From: Aquabacterium sp. A3
GTDB taxonomy: Bacteria; Pseudomonadota; Gammaproteobacteria; Burkholderiales; Burkholderiaceae_C
Assembly (NCBI RefSeq): GCF_038069945.1
Contig: NZ_JBBPEV010000005.1
Location: 189,657-253,656 of the forward strand
Reading direction: 5' to 3'
DNA length: 64,000 nt
A program made the position numbers and the translations under genes. Below, in pieces: positions 1 to 8,296 of the stretch (the first letter of the stretch is position 1; each line of letters opens with the position of its first letter). The notes below the pieces were generated by a model. That model did no database searches and was not told the DNA's origin. It was given only the letters and a program-made list of their open reading frames with translations.

Positions 1-398
1 GCGTGGGCTTGTGGCTGGAGCGCTGGGTCACGCGCAGCAATCGCTCGGCCTTGACCGTACTTTGTGGTGCAATCCTGGGTGTGTTGGTGTCGCTCAGCTC
101 GATCGGGGCCGGCGCGCTGGGTGCCACCATGATCTTGCTGCTGTACCCCCGTCTGGACATGAAGCGGCTGGTGGGTACCGACATTGCGCACGCCGTGCCG
201 CTCACGCTGGTGGCTGGCGTCGGCCACGCTTCACTGGGCAATGTGGAGTGGGGGCTGTTGCTGGCGCTGTTGCTGGGTTCGTTGCCTGCGATTTGGCTCG
301 GCGCCAAATTGACCCGTCTCCTGCCCGAAATCGTCACCCGCTTCGCGCTGTGTGTCTGCCTGCTGCTGGCAGCCAACAAAGTGCTGAGGCTCGTCTGA
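1..398 (+). CDS. TauE/SafE family sulfite exporter-like permease, 3' part
   Basis: Partial gene, open at the left edge; the reading frame starts at base 3. About 131 residues of the C-terminal half are visible. They contain three to four hydrophobic segments, with a glycine-rich stretch (SLSSIGAGALGATM) and LVGTDIAHAVPL, both typical of the TauE/SafE (DUF81) permease family. The family moves small sulfur- or carbon-containing anions such as sulfite or sulfoacetate across the inner membrane. It lies 39 bases upstream of the sulfite reductase gene on the same strand, so a role in sulfur anion traffic is plausible but inferred. Confidence 0.8.
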   Translation, partial: VGLWLERWVTRSNRSALTVLCGAILGVLVSLSSIGAGALGATMILLLYPRLDMKRLVGTDIAHAVPLTLVAGVGHASLGNVEWGLLLALLLGSLPAIWLGAKLTRLLPEIVTRFALCVCLLLAANKVLRLV

Positions 399-437
399 AC
401 TTGATCCAGAATCCGACCCGCCCACGAGAGTCTTGCC

Positions 438-2147
438 ATGTACCAGTACACCGAATTCGACAAGCACTTCGTTCAACAACGTGCCGCCCAGTTTCGCGAC
501 CAGCTTGAGCGCAACCTGGCCGGCAAGCTGGGTGACGAAGAGTTCCGCCCCTTGCGTCTGCAAAACGGCTGGTACGTCCAGCGTCATGCCCCGATGCTGC
601 GCGTGGCCGTGCCCTACGGTGAGATGTCCAGCAAGCAGATTCGCCAGTTGGCGCGCATCGCCCGTGAGTTTGATCGCGGCTACGCCCACTTCACCACCCG
701 CCAGAACGTCCAGTACAACTGGATCCCGCTGCCCAAGGCCGCCGATGTGATGGACCTGCTGGCCGAGGTCAACATGCACGGCATCCAGACCTCGGGCAAC
801 TGCATCCGCAACATCACCGCCGACGCCAAGGTGGGTGTGGCCGCCGACGAGATCGTCGATGCACGCCCCTACGCCGAAGTGCTGCGCCAGTGGTCCACGC
901 TGCACCCCGAGTTTGCCTTCCTGCCCCGCAAGTTCAAGATCGCGATCAGCGGCGCCAAGGAAGACCGCGCCGCCGTGGCCTGGCACGACATCGGCCTGCA
1001 CCTGGTCAAGAACGATGCCGGCGAGGTGGGCTTCACCGTGCTGGTGGGTGGCGGCATGGGTCGCACCCCGATCACCGGCAGCGTGATCAACGACTTCGTG
1101 CCCTGGCGGCAGATTCTGGTGTACATCGAGGCCATCGTGCGCGTGTACAACCGCTATGGCCGCCGTGACAACATGTACAAGGCCCGCATCAAGATCCTGG
1201 TGAAGGCAGAAGGTCAGAAGTTCTTTGATCAAGTGAACGCCGAGTTCCAGAACATCCTGGAGCGCGACTTGGACGGCGCGGCCCACCTGATCCCGCAGGC
1301 CGAATTCGACCGCGTGAACGCCGGGTTTACGTTCCCCGCGTCGGTGCAGGCCCATGTGGCCGCCGGCAATGGACTGCCTGTCGATGCCTCGGACGCTGAC
1401 AAACAGCAATTTGCCAAGTGGCTGGAGCGCAATGTGGAAGGCCACAAGGTGCAGGGCTACCGATGCGTGCAGTTGTCGGTCAAGCGCGTGGGCCAGGCGC
1501 CCGGTGACGTGACCGACACGCAAATGGAGGCCATTGCAGACATGGCCGACCAGTTCAGCTGCGGCGAACTGCGTGTGACCCACGACCAGAACGTGCTGCT
1601 GCCTTTCGTGCGCGAAGAAGACCTGTACGCCCTGTGGCAAGCCGCCAAGGCCGCCACGCTGGCATCGCCCAACATCGGCCTGCTGAGCGACATGATCGCC
1701 TGCCCGGGTGGCGACTTCTGCGCCCTGGCCAATGCCCGCTCCATCCCCATCGCCAACGCCTTGATCGAACGCTATCAAGACCTGGACGAGCTCTATGACA
1801 TTGGCGAGATCGACCTGCACATCTCGGGGTGCATCAACTCGTGCGGCCACCACCACAGCGGCCACATCGGCATCCTGGGCGTGGACAAGGACGGCACCGA
1901 GTGGTACCAGATCACCCTGGGCGGCTCGGACGGCTCGGCACACGCGCCTGCAGCGGTCGCCGGCAAGGTGATCGGCCCCTCGTTCGCGGCCGATGAAGTG
2001 CAGGACGCCATCGAAGCCATCATCGAGACCTACCAGGCGCAGCGCCAGGGCCAGGAGAAGTTCGTGGACTGCGTCAAGCGCCTGGGGCTGGAGCCGTTCA
2101 AGGCGGCCGCCAACGCCACACGCCGCAGCACCGCCAAAACGGCTTGA
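438..2147 (+). CDS. cysI: Sulfite reductase hemoprotein (nitrite/sulfite reductase family)
   Basis: 569 residues. It reduces sulfite to sulfide with electrons from a reductase or ferredoxin partner. Two ferredoxin-like half domains and siroheme/4Fe-4S domains are recognisable. The iron-sulfur/siroheme cysteines are C422-x5-C428 (CPGGDFC) and C465-x3-C469 (CINSC), the latter followed by GHHHSGHIG. The N-terminal RQNVQYNWIP is typical of the family. It is the first of seven co-directional genes ending at the SUMT, which supplies the siroheme precursor. No cysJ flavoprotein lies nearby; the ferredoxin and FNR-like genes further down are possible electron donors (inference). A nitrite reductase is the alternative, but the cysHDN neighbours favour sulfite. 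Confidence 0.93.
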   Translation: MYQYTEFDKHFVQQRAAQFRDQLERNLAGKLGDEEFRPLRLQNGWYVQRHAPMLRVAVPYGEMSSKQIRQLARIAREFDRGYAHFTTRQNVQYNWIPLPKAADVMDLLAEVNMHGIQTSGNCIRNITADAKVGVAADEIVDARPYAEVLRQWSTLHPEFAFLPRKFKIAISGAKEDRAAVAWHDIGLHLVKNDAGEVGFTVLVGGGMGRTPITGSVINDFVPWRQILVYIEAIVRVYNRYGRRDNMYKARIKILVKAEGQKFFDQVNAEFQNILERDLDGAAHLIPQAEFDRVNAGFTFPASVQAHVAAGNGLPVDASDADKQQFAKWLERNVEGHKVQGYRCVQLSVKRVGQAPGDVTDTQMEAIADMADQFSCGELRVTHDQNVLLPFVREEDLYALWQAAKAATLASPNIGLLSDMIACPGGDFCALANARSIPIANALIERYQDLDELYDIGEIDLHISGCINSCGHHHSGHIGILGVDKDGTEWYQITLGGSDGSAHAPAAVAGKVIGPSFAADEVQDAIEAIIETYQAQRQGQEKFVDCVKRLGLEPFKAAANATRRSTAKTA

Positions 2148-2167
2148 GCCAGCCCAGGAGAACACAC

Positions 2168-2674
2168 ATGCAATTCATCGACACCCATCACGATCAATGG
2201 CACACCGTGGGCGGCGAAGACGGCCCGATGGCCCACCCGCCCATCAAGTCGCACAGCCTGCTGACGCTGGCGCAATGGCATGCCGTGCGCGATCAGTGGC
2301 CAGCCAAGGACGCGGCCGACCACAAGCCCGTGGGCGTGATCCTGGCCAATGACACCGACATCGAAGTGCTGGAAGCCGACGCGGCCAAGCTGTCTCTGGT
2401 GGTGCTGCAGTTTCCCAAATGGACCGATGGCCGTGCGTACACGCAGGCCCGCATCCTGCGTGCACGGTACCGGTTTGGCGGCGAGATTCGCGCCACCGGC
2501 GATGTGCTGGTGGACATGATGCCGCTGCTGGCACGCACGGGCTTCAACGCCGTGGTGCTGCGCGCCGATCAAGACCGTGCAGCCGCCGAACGGGCCTTGG
2601 GCTTCTTTGGTGCGCGCGGTCATTACCAGGGCGATGTGCAACAAACCCGGCCGGTGTTCGGCCGCGCGGCCTGA
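2168..2674 (+). CDS. DUF934 domain protein of the sulfite reduction operon
   Basis: 168 residues from ATG 2168, which has AGGAG 8 bases upstream; an upstream in-frame ATG at 2144 overlaps cysI and lacks this site. The protein matches the DUF934 family, with VLEADAAKLSLVVLQFPKWTDGRAYTQARILRARYRFGGEIRA as family-like sequence (shown here in two parts only as a pattern: GRAYTQAR and RYRFGGEIRATGDV). This family almost always sits between a sulfite/nitrite reductase and cysH in proteobacteria. Its biochemical role is unknown; an accessory role in sulfite reduction is inferred from this context. Confidence 0.85.
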   Translation: MQFIDTHHDQWHTVGGEDGPMAHPPIKSHSLLTLAQWHAVRDQWPAKDAADHKPVGVILANDTDIEVLEADAAKLSLVVLQFPKWTDGRAYTQARILRARYRFGGEIRATGDVLVDMMPLLARTGFNAVVLRADQDRAAAERALGFFGARGHYQGDVQQTRPVFGRAA

Positions 2675-2695
2675 CCTTCTGACGGAGCCTCAACC

Positions 2696-3460
2696 ATGAG
2701 TGAAGTCTCTTCCTTGTTCGGTGGTCCGGCGCCTGCAGGCTCGGCCATCACGCTGTACGCCAAGGCCAGCCCCGACTACGCCACCAAGGTGCACGACACC
2801 ATCGAACTGCTCAAGGCCGCGGCCGCCGAGCACCCCGGCAAGGTGGTGCAGGCCACCAGCCTGGGCGTGGAAGACATGATCGTGACCGATCTGATCGCTC
2901 GCCACCGCTTGCCGATCGCCATCGGCACGCTGGAAACCGGCATGCTCAACCCCGAGACGGCTGCGCTGATCGGCACGATCGAGACGCACTATGCCGACGC
3001 AGGCATCCATGTCGAGGTGTACAGGCCCGTGCAGGAAGCGGTGATCGAGTTCGTGCAGAAGAATGGCGAAAAGGCCATGTACGAAAGCATCGACCTGCGA
3101 AAAGCGTGCTGCGGCATCCGTAAACTGGAGCCCCTGGCACGCATGCTGGCCGAGCGCAGCGCCTGGATCACCGGTTTGCGCCGCGAGCAGTCGAACAACC
3201 GTGGCGACATGCTCGCCCGCGAGACCGATGACAAGGGCCGCGCCAAATTCAACCCGATGATCGAGTGGACCTGGGGCGATGTGTGGCACTACGTGTCTGT
3301 CAACCACGTGCCGTACAACCCGCTGCATGACCAGTTCATGCCCAGCATCGGCTGCGCGCCCTGCACGCGCGCCATCGCCGTGGGCGAGGACTTCCGCGCC
3401 GGCCGCTGGTGGTGGGAAGACGAGGGTGCCAAGGAATGCGGCCTGCACGTCCACAAATGA
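2696..3460 (+). CDS. cysH: Adenylylsulfate (APS) reductase, assimilatory
   Basis: 254 residues. It reduces activated sulfate to sulfite with thioredoxin. The cysteine pair C138-C139 (KACCGIRK) and C220-x2-C223 (GCAPC) mark the 4Fe-4S cluster of the APS-using type, rather than the PAPS-only enterobacterial type. The catalytic ECGLH motif is at the C terminus. The use of APS fits the absence of a cysC (APS kinase) gene or domain here. It lies between the DUF934 gene and cysD in one operon. Confidence 0.94.
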   Translation: MSEVSSLFGGPAPAGSAITLYAKASPDYATKVHDTIELLKAAAAEHPGKVVQATSLGVEDMIVTDLIARHRLPIAIGTLETGMLNPETAALIGTIETHYADAGIHVEVYRPVQEAVIEFVQKNGEKAMYESIDLRKACCGIRKLEPLARMLAERSAWITGLRREQSNNRGDMLARETDDKGRAKFNPMIEWTWGDVWHYVSVNHVPYNPLHDQFMPSIGCAPCTRAIAVGEDFRAGRWWWEDEGAKECGLHVHK

Positions 3461-3493
3461 ACGGCAGCCTGAAGTTTCAAGAGTGAGAACAAC

Positions 3494-4447
3494 ATGAGTG
3501 ATGTGAACCAACTGCTGGCGGAAGTGGACCACCGCCACCTGGATGCGCTGGAAGAAGAAGCGATCTTCATCCTGCGCGAAGTGGCCGCCACCTTCGAGCG
3601 CCCAGGCCTGCTGTTTTCCAGCGGCAAGGACTCGTGCGTGGTGCTGCAACTGGCCGAAAAGGCCTTCAAGATGAAGAACCCCGCCACCGGCAAGCTGGAA
3701 GGCAAGCTGCCCTTCCCGCTGGTGCACGTGGACACCGGCCACAACTTCCCTGAGGTGATCGAGTTCCGCGAACAGCGCGTGGCCGAGATCGGCGAGCGCC
3801 TGATCGTGGCGCACATGGAAGACTCCATCAAGCGCGGCACCGTGCGCCTGGCCCACCCGCTGGAGTCGCGCAACGGCCACCAGACGGTGACCCTGCTGGA
3901 AGCCATCGAAGACAACCGGTTCGACTGCCTGATCGGTGGCGCCCGCCGTGACGAAGAGAAGGCCCGCGCCAAGGAACGCATCTTCAGCCACCGCGACAGC
4001 TTTGGCCAATGGCAGCCCAAAGAGCAGCGCCCCGAGCTGTGGAACCTGTTCAACACCCGCATCAAGCCGGGCGAGCACTTCCGCGCCTTCCCGATCAGCA
4101 ACTGGACCGAGCTGGACGTGTGGCTGTACATCGCCCGCGAAAACATCCCGCTGCCGGGCATTTACTACAAGCATCCCCGTCAGGTGATGCGCCGCAAGGG
4201 CCTGCTGGTGCCTCTGACCGAAGTCACGCCCGCGCTGGAAGGCGAAACCATCGAGACCGTGGACGTGCGCTTCCGCACCGTGGGTGACATGACCTGCACC
4301 TGCCCGGTGGAATCGACCGCAGCGAGCCCGGCCGACATCGTGGCCGAAACCCTGCACGTGACCGTGAGCGAGCGTGGCGCCACCCGCATGGACGACCGCA
4401 CGTCCGAGGCCTCGATGGAGCGCCGCAAGAAGGAAGGTTATTTCTGA
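3494..4447 (+). CDS. cysD: Sulfate adenylyltransferase subunit 2
   Basis: 317 residues. It forms APS from ATP and sulfate together with the CysN GTPase. The ATP pyrophosphatase P-loop-like motif SSGKDSCVVLQLAEKAF is near residue 43, followed by PFPLVHVDTGHNFPEVIEFR. The tail REGYF-like ending (SMERRKKEGYF) is typical of CysD. Its stop codon overlaps the cysN start (ATGA-type overlap at 4447), which indicates translational coupling and matched subunit amounts. Confidence 0.96.
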   Translation: MSDVNQLLAEVDHRHLDALEEEAIFILREVAATFERPGLLFSSGKDSCVVLQLAEKAFKMKNPATGKLEGKLPFPLVHVDTGHNFPEVIEFREQRVAEIGERLIVAHMEDSIKRGTVRLAHPLESRNGHQTVTLLEAIEDNRFDCLIGGARRDEEKARAKERIFSHRDSFGQWQPKEQRPELWNLFNTRIKPGEHFRAFPISNWTELDVWLYIARENIPLPGIYYKHPRQVMRRKGLLVPLTEVTPALEGETIETVDVRFRTVGDMTCTCPVESTAASPADIVAETLHVTVSERGATRMDDRTSEASMERRKKEGYF

Positions 4448-5766
4448 TGAGCAACGTGATCCACAACGAGGCCACCGAAGAGCTGGCCCACAAAGCGCTT
4501 CGCTTCCTGACCGCAGGCAGCGTGGACGATGGCAAGAGCACCCTGATCGGCCGCCTGCTGTTTGACAGCCGTGCCATCTTGGCCGACCAGCTCGACGCGC
4601 TGGAAAAGCGCGCCGCTGGCGCCCCCATCGACCTGTCGCTGCTGACCGATGGCCTGGAAGCCGAGCGCGAGCAAGGCATCACCATCGACGTGGCCTACCG
4701 CTACTTCGCCACCAAAACCCGCAAGTTCATCATCGCCGACGCCCCCGGCCACGAGCAGTACACCCGCAACATGGTGACCGCTGCCGCCGGCTCTGACGCC
4801 GCCGTGGTGCTGGTGGACATCACCAAGATCGACTGGAAGGCGTCGCCTGTGCCCCTGCTGGCCCAGACCCGCCGCCACAGCCTGCTGGCGCACCTGCTGC
4901 GCGTGCCCTCCATCGTGTTCGCCGTGAACAAGCTGGACGCCATCGAGCAAGACACCGAAGCGGCGTTCAACGCCGTCAAGGCCTCGCTGGAAGCCTTTGC
5001 CGAGCAGGCGGGCATCGTCAACAAGGGCGTGATCCCGGTGTCGGCCCTGCGCGGCGACAACGTCACCACCCCGTCGGCCAACTGGCCCTGGTACCAGGGC
5101 CCCACCCTGCTGCAGGTGCTGGAGCAACTGCCCGTGACCGACGAGCGCCATGACGGCGCCCTGCTGCACCCGGTGCAGTACGTGACGCGCGACGCAGTGG
5201 GTGAAGGCGAGGCCAACGCTTCCGGCACGGGCCACCAGTACCGCACCTTCTGGGGCCGCATCGCGCATGGCGCGGTCAAGGCCGGTGACGAAGTGCAGAT
5301 CTTCCCGAGCGGTCAGACCGCCGTGGTGGCTGAAGTGCGCCACGCCGCCCTGGTGGTGGACCAATGCGAAGCGGGCCAGTCGGCCGGCATCGTGCTGGAC
5401 CGCCAGGTCGACATCTCGCGCGGCGACTGGATCCACACCCCCGGCTCGATCAAGCCGACCGACAGCTTCAGCGCCACGCTGGCCTGGCTGGACACCGAGC
5501 CCGCTGTGGTGGGCCGCAAGTACTGGGTGCGCCATGGCAACCGCTGGGTGCAGGCCCGCATCTCGGCCATCGAAAGCCGCCTGAACATCCAATCGCTGGA
5601 AGACTCTGACGCCCAAGAACTGGCCGTCAACGAGATCGGCCGCGTGACCGTGCAAACGCAGCAGCCGCTGCCGGTGGAAGCCTACGTGGACAACCGCGTG
5701 GGCGGCGCGCTCATCGTGGTTGATCCAACCACCAACCGCACCTCTGGCGCACTGCTGGTCAAGTAA
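4447..5766 (+). CDS. cysN: Sulfate adenylyltransferase subunit 1 (GTPase)
   Basis: 439 residues. GTP hydrolysis drives APS synthesis by CysD. The GTPase motifs are clear: G1 in SVDDGKSTLIGR near residue 26, switch II DAPGHEQYTRNM, and NKLD for guanine specificity. EF-Tu-like beta-barrel domains follow. The length is that of a stand-alone CysN, without the C-terminal CysC kinase domain found in NodQ-type fusions. This agrees with an APS-type CysH in the same operon. Confidence 0.96.
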   Translation: MSNVIHNEATEELAHKALRFLTAGSVDDGKSTLIGRLLFDSRAILADQLDALEKRAAGAPIDLSLLTDGLEAEREQGITIDVAYRYFATKTRKFIIADAPGHEQYTRNMVTAAAGSDAAVVLVDITKIDWKASPVPLLAQTRRHSLLAHLLRVPSIVFAVNKLDAIEQDTEAAFNAVKASLEAFAEQAGIVNKGVIPVSALRGDNVTTPSANWPWYQGPTLLQVLEQLPVTDERHDGALLHPVQYVTRDAVGEGEANASGTGHQYRTFWGRIAHGAVKAGDEVQIFPSGQTAVVAEVRHAALVVDQCEAGQSAGIVLDRQVDISRGDWIHTPGSIKPTDSFSATLAWLDTEPAVVGRKYWVRHGNRWVQARISAIESRLNIQSLEDSDAQELAVNEIGRVTVQTQQPLPVEAYVDNRVGGALIVVDPTTNRTSGALLVK

Positions 5767-5773
5767 GGCGGCC

Positions 5774-6586
5774 ATGAGTCAAGCCACTGCACGTGTGATC
5801 TTCATCGGCGCCGGCCCTGGCGAGGCCGACCTGATCACCGTGCGCGGCGCCCGCCTGCTGGCGCAGGCGCAGGTGGTGCTGTTCGACGCCCTGGCCGACC
5901 CCGGCCTGCGCGACCTCGCACCGTCGGCCACCTGGGTGGACGTGGGCAAGCGCGGCTTTTCTGGCAAAGAAGGCAGTGATTTCAATGGCCAGACCCGCAT
6001 CAACCGCCTGCTGGTTGAACATGCCCAGGCCGTCGGAGCCAGCCATGGTGCCAACGGCGTGGTGGCCCGACTCAAAGGGGGCGATCCCTCGCTGTTCGGG
6101 CGGCTGGAAGAAGAACTGCATGCCTTGCACAGCGCCGGCATCGCCTGCGAGGTGGTGCCGGGCGTGACGTCGGCCTTGGCGGCGGCCGCAGCCACCCTGC
6201 GTCCCTTGACCCGGCGGGGCACGGGCCGCAGCGTGAGCTTCACCACGGCCATGACCCGCACCGGCGATCTCCAGTGCGGCATGGGCCCCGGCCAACGCGC
6301 CGACACCGAGGTCTTCTACATGGCCGGTCGCCAACTGGCGCCCTTGTCGCAAGGCCTGCTGGATGCCGGCTGGCCCACCAACGCCGAGGTGAGCGTGGTG
6401 TCGCGCGCCGGCTGGCCTGACATGCGCCACACCGTGCACACGGTGGGCACGCTGGACGAGGCTTCGGCCATCCATGCCGGCCGCCCCACCCTGGTCATTG
6501 TGGGCGCTGGCGCCACCGAACTACCTGACGAACCTTTGACCCACATCCCCCTGTGCGGAGAAGGTCAGCCCCCCGCAAAGGGCTGA
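5774..6586 (+). CDS. cobA: Uroporphyrinogen-III C-methyltransferase (SUMT)
   Basis: 270 residues from ATG 5774. It methylates uroporphyrinogen III twice to precorrin-2, the precursor of siroheme for sulfite reductase. The N-terminal [18 protein letters not shown] and the central [15 protein letters not shown] and [13 protein letters not shown] are canonical SUMT motifs. The siroheme dehydrogenase/ferrochelatase domain of CysG is absent, so those steps need another gene. It starts 7 bases after cysN and closes the cys operon. Confidence 0.92.
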   Translation: MSQATARVIFIGAGPGEADLITVRGARLLAQAQVVLFDALADPGLRDLAPSATWVDVGKRGFSGKEGSDFNGQTRINRLLVEHAQAVGASHGANGVVARLKGGDPSLFGRLEEELHALHSAGIACEVVPGVTSALAAAAATLRPLTRRGTGRSVSFTTAMTRTGDLQCGMGPGQRADTEVFYMAGRQLAPLSQGLLDAGWPTNAEVSVVSRAGWPDMRHTVHTVGTLDEASAIHAGRPTLVIVGAGATELPDEPLTHIPLCGEGQPPAKG

Positions 6587-6639
6587 GCACCCGTAAAATC
6601 CGGCCCCGATCCCCATCATCAACATCAACTGAGAACGTC

Positions 6640-6963
6640 ATGACCCACGTCGTCACCGAAGCCTGCATCCGCTGCAAATACACGGACTGTGTGGACGTGT
6701 GCCCGGTGGATTGCTTCCGCGAAGGCCCCAACTTCCTCGTCATCGATCCCGATGAATGCATTGACTGTGCGGTGTGCATCCCCGAATGCCCCGTCAATGC
6801 CATCGTCCCGGAAGAAGATGTGCCGGGTGACCAGCAGCAATACATCCAGATCAATGCCGACCTGGCCAAAAAATGGCCCAGCATCACCAAGCGCAAGACG
6901 CCACTGCCTGACGCGGATGACTGGAAGGACAAAACGGACAAGCTGGATCAACTGATTCGCTGA
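6640..6963 (+). CDS. fdxA: Ferredoxin FdxA, 3Fe-4S/4Fe-4S type
   Basis: 107 residues from ATG 6640. The start is chosen because [17 protein letters not shown] is the conserved N terminus of the FdxA family. Two clusters of cysteines ([17 protein letters not shown] and [12 protein letters not shown]) bind iron-sulfur clusters, and the acidic C-terminal extension is typical. It acts as a soluble low-potential electron carrier. It is 53 bases after the SUMT and 7 bases before an FNR-like reductase, so the pair may form an electron-transfer unit (inference). Confidence 0.94.
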   Translation: MTHVVTEACIRCKYTDCVDVCPVDCFREGPNFLVIDPDECIDCAVCIPECPVNAIVPEEDVPGDQQQYIQINADLAKKWPSITKRKTPLPDADDWKDKTDKLDQLIR

Positions 6964-6970
6964 CATCGGC

Positions 6971-8059
6971 GTGTCGGCCTCCACCCTGATCGAGACGGAC
7001 GCCCTGGTCGTCGGGGCGGGCCCTGTCGGCCTGTTCCAGGTCTTTCAGCTGGGCCTGCTGGGCATGAGTGCCCAGGTGGTGGATGCCCTGCCCGAACCCG
7101 GGGGACAGTGCGTTGCACTGTATCCCGACAAACCCATCTACGACGTGCCCGGCGTTCCGGCCTGTTCTGGGCGCGAGCTGGCTCAGCGCCTGCTGGAGCA
7201 GGCGTCGCCGTTCCTGCCCCGACAGGCCGATGGCCAGTGGGCCTCGCTGCACCTGAACCAACGGGTGGCGAGCCTGCGGCCCACAGGCGACGGCCGGTTC
7301 GAGTTGCACACCGACCATGGCCAGCAGTTCCTGGCACGGGCGGTGTTCGTGGCGGCCGGGGCTGGCGCGTTCGTGCCGCGCACACTGAAGATGCCGGGGC
7401 TGGCGCTGGCCCCCAATGTGCATCACCACCTGCCGGCGGCCGACGCCACGCCGGCCTGGGCGGGCCAACATCTCGTGGTGCACGGTGGCGGAGAAGAAGC
7501 CGTCAGCGCCGTGTTGAACCTGCTGGCCGAGGCGCCCGAGCGGCGCCCAGCCCGCCTGACGCTGCTGCACCGTCGCGATGCCTTTCAGGTGGACGCCGAG
7601 CTGGACGCCGCACTGCGTGAGCAGCTGTCGTTGGGCAGCGTTCAGTTGGCGCTGGGCCTGCCGGACGGCGCGGAGTATCAACAAGAACGGCCCGAGGAGG
7701 GCCTGCGCAGCCTGCGCTTGCTGGGGGCGGACGGCCAGCACCACCACCTGCCGCTGGACCACTTGTTGATCCGTCTGGGACTGAGCCCCAAACTGGGGCC
7801 GCTGAGCGAATGGGGTTTGACGCTGGAGCGCAAGCAGGTGGCCGTGTCACCTGACCGCTTTGAAAGCAGCCTGCCCGGGGTGTATGCCGTGGGTGACATC
7901 AACACCTACCCCGGCAAGAAGCGCCTGTTGCTGTGTGGCTTTCATGAGGCCACGCTGGCGGCGCACGCCGCCCATGCCGCGCTGCACCCAGACGCCCCCC
8001 AGCACCTGCTTTACACCACCACCAGCCCATTGCTGAAGGCCCGCCTGGGCCGAGGGTGA
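6971..8059 (+). CDS. Ferredoxin--NADP reductase, thioredoxin-reductase-like type
   Basis: 362 residues with a GTG start at 6971, seven bases after fdxA. An FAD-binding GAGPVGLF lies at residues 15-22, then a conserved LPEPGGQC, a NADP-binding glycine motif (VVHGGGEEAVSAVLNL), and the C-terminal GVYAVGDINTYPGKKRLLLCGFHEA signature of the FNR2 (YumC/TrxR-like) family. It lacks the CxxC redox pair of true thioredoxin reductases. It would move electrons between NADPH and ferredoxin, and the adjacent fdxA product is an obvious partner. Confidence 0.9.
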   Translation: MSASTLIETDALVVGAGPVGLFQVFQLGLLGMSAQVVDALPEPGGQCVALYPDKPIYDVPGVPACSGRELAQRLLEQASPFLPRQADGQWASLHLNQRVASLRPTGDGRFELHTDHGQQFLARAVFVAAGAGAFVPRTLKMPGLALAPNVHHHLPAADATPAWAGQHLVVHGGGEEAVSAVLNLLAEAPERRPARLTLLHRRDAFQVDAELDAALREQLSLGSVQLALGLPDGAEYQQERPEEGLRSLRLLGADGQHHHLPLDHLLIRLGLSPKLGPLSEWGLTLERKQVAVSPDRFESSLPGVYAVGDINTYPGKKRLLLCGFHEATLAAHAAHAALHPDAPQHLLYTTTSPLLKARLGRG

Positions 8060-8106
8060 TGTGCCAGCGCCCGCCCGTCGACGGGCATGGCGCTAGAATC
8101 CACGCC

Positions 8107-8195
8107 TTGCTAGGGGTGTGCTGGCCTGTCGTGCCAGCACTGAGAGAGTCCCTTCGAACCTGAACGAGATCATCCTCGCGTAGGGAAGCATGGCC
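8107..8195 (+). promoter_or_regulatory. TPP riboswitch (THI element)
   Basis: The conserved THI-box elements appear in order: the GGGGTG segment, CTGAGAGAGTCCCTT, GAACCTGAACGAGATCATCC and GCGTAGGGAAGCA. It lies about 100 bases upstream of a TonB-dependent receptor gene on the same strand. It should sense thiamine pyrophosphate in the nascent mRNA and lower expression when thiamine is plentiful. The boundary bases are approximate; the core motifs are unambiguous. Confidence 0.95.
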
Positions 8196-8296
8196 TGCCG
8201 GGCCGCTTCGCTCAAGGCGTCATGTGCGCCTGACAGCGCAGAGCAAGCACGGCGGCGTCATCGGCTCCTGCGCGACCATCTGCTGGAGTCCTTCTG

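Noticed and set aside
231..2165. Long minus-strand frame opposite the sulfite reductase gene
   Set aside because: It is the high-GC shadow of cysI, with histidine- and valine-rich nonsense sequence and no family motif.
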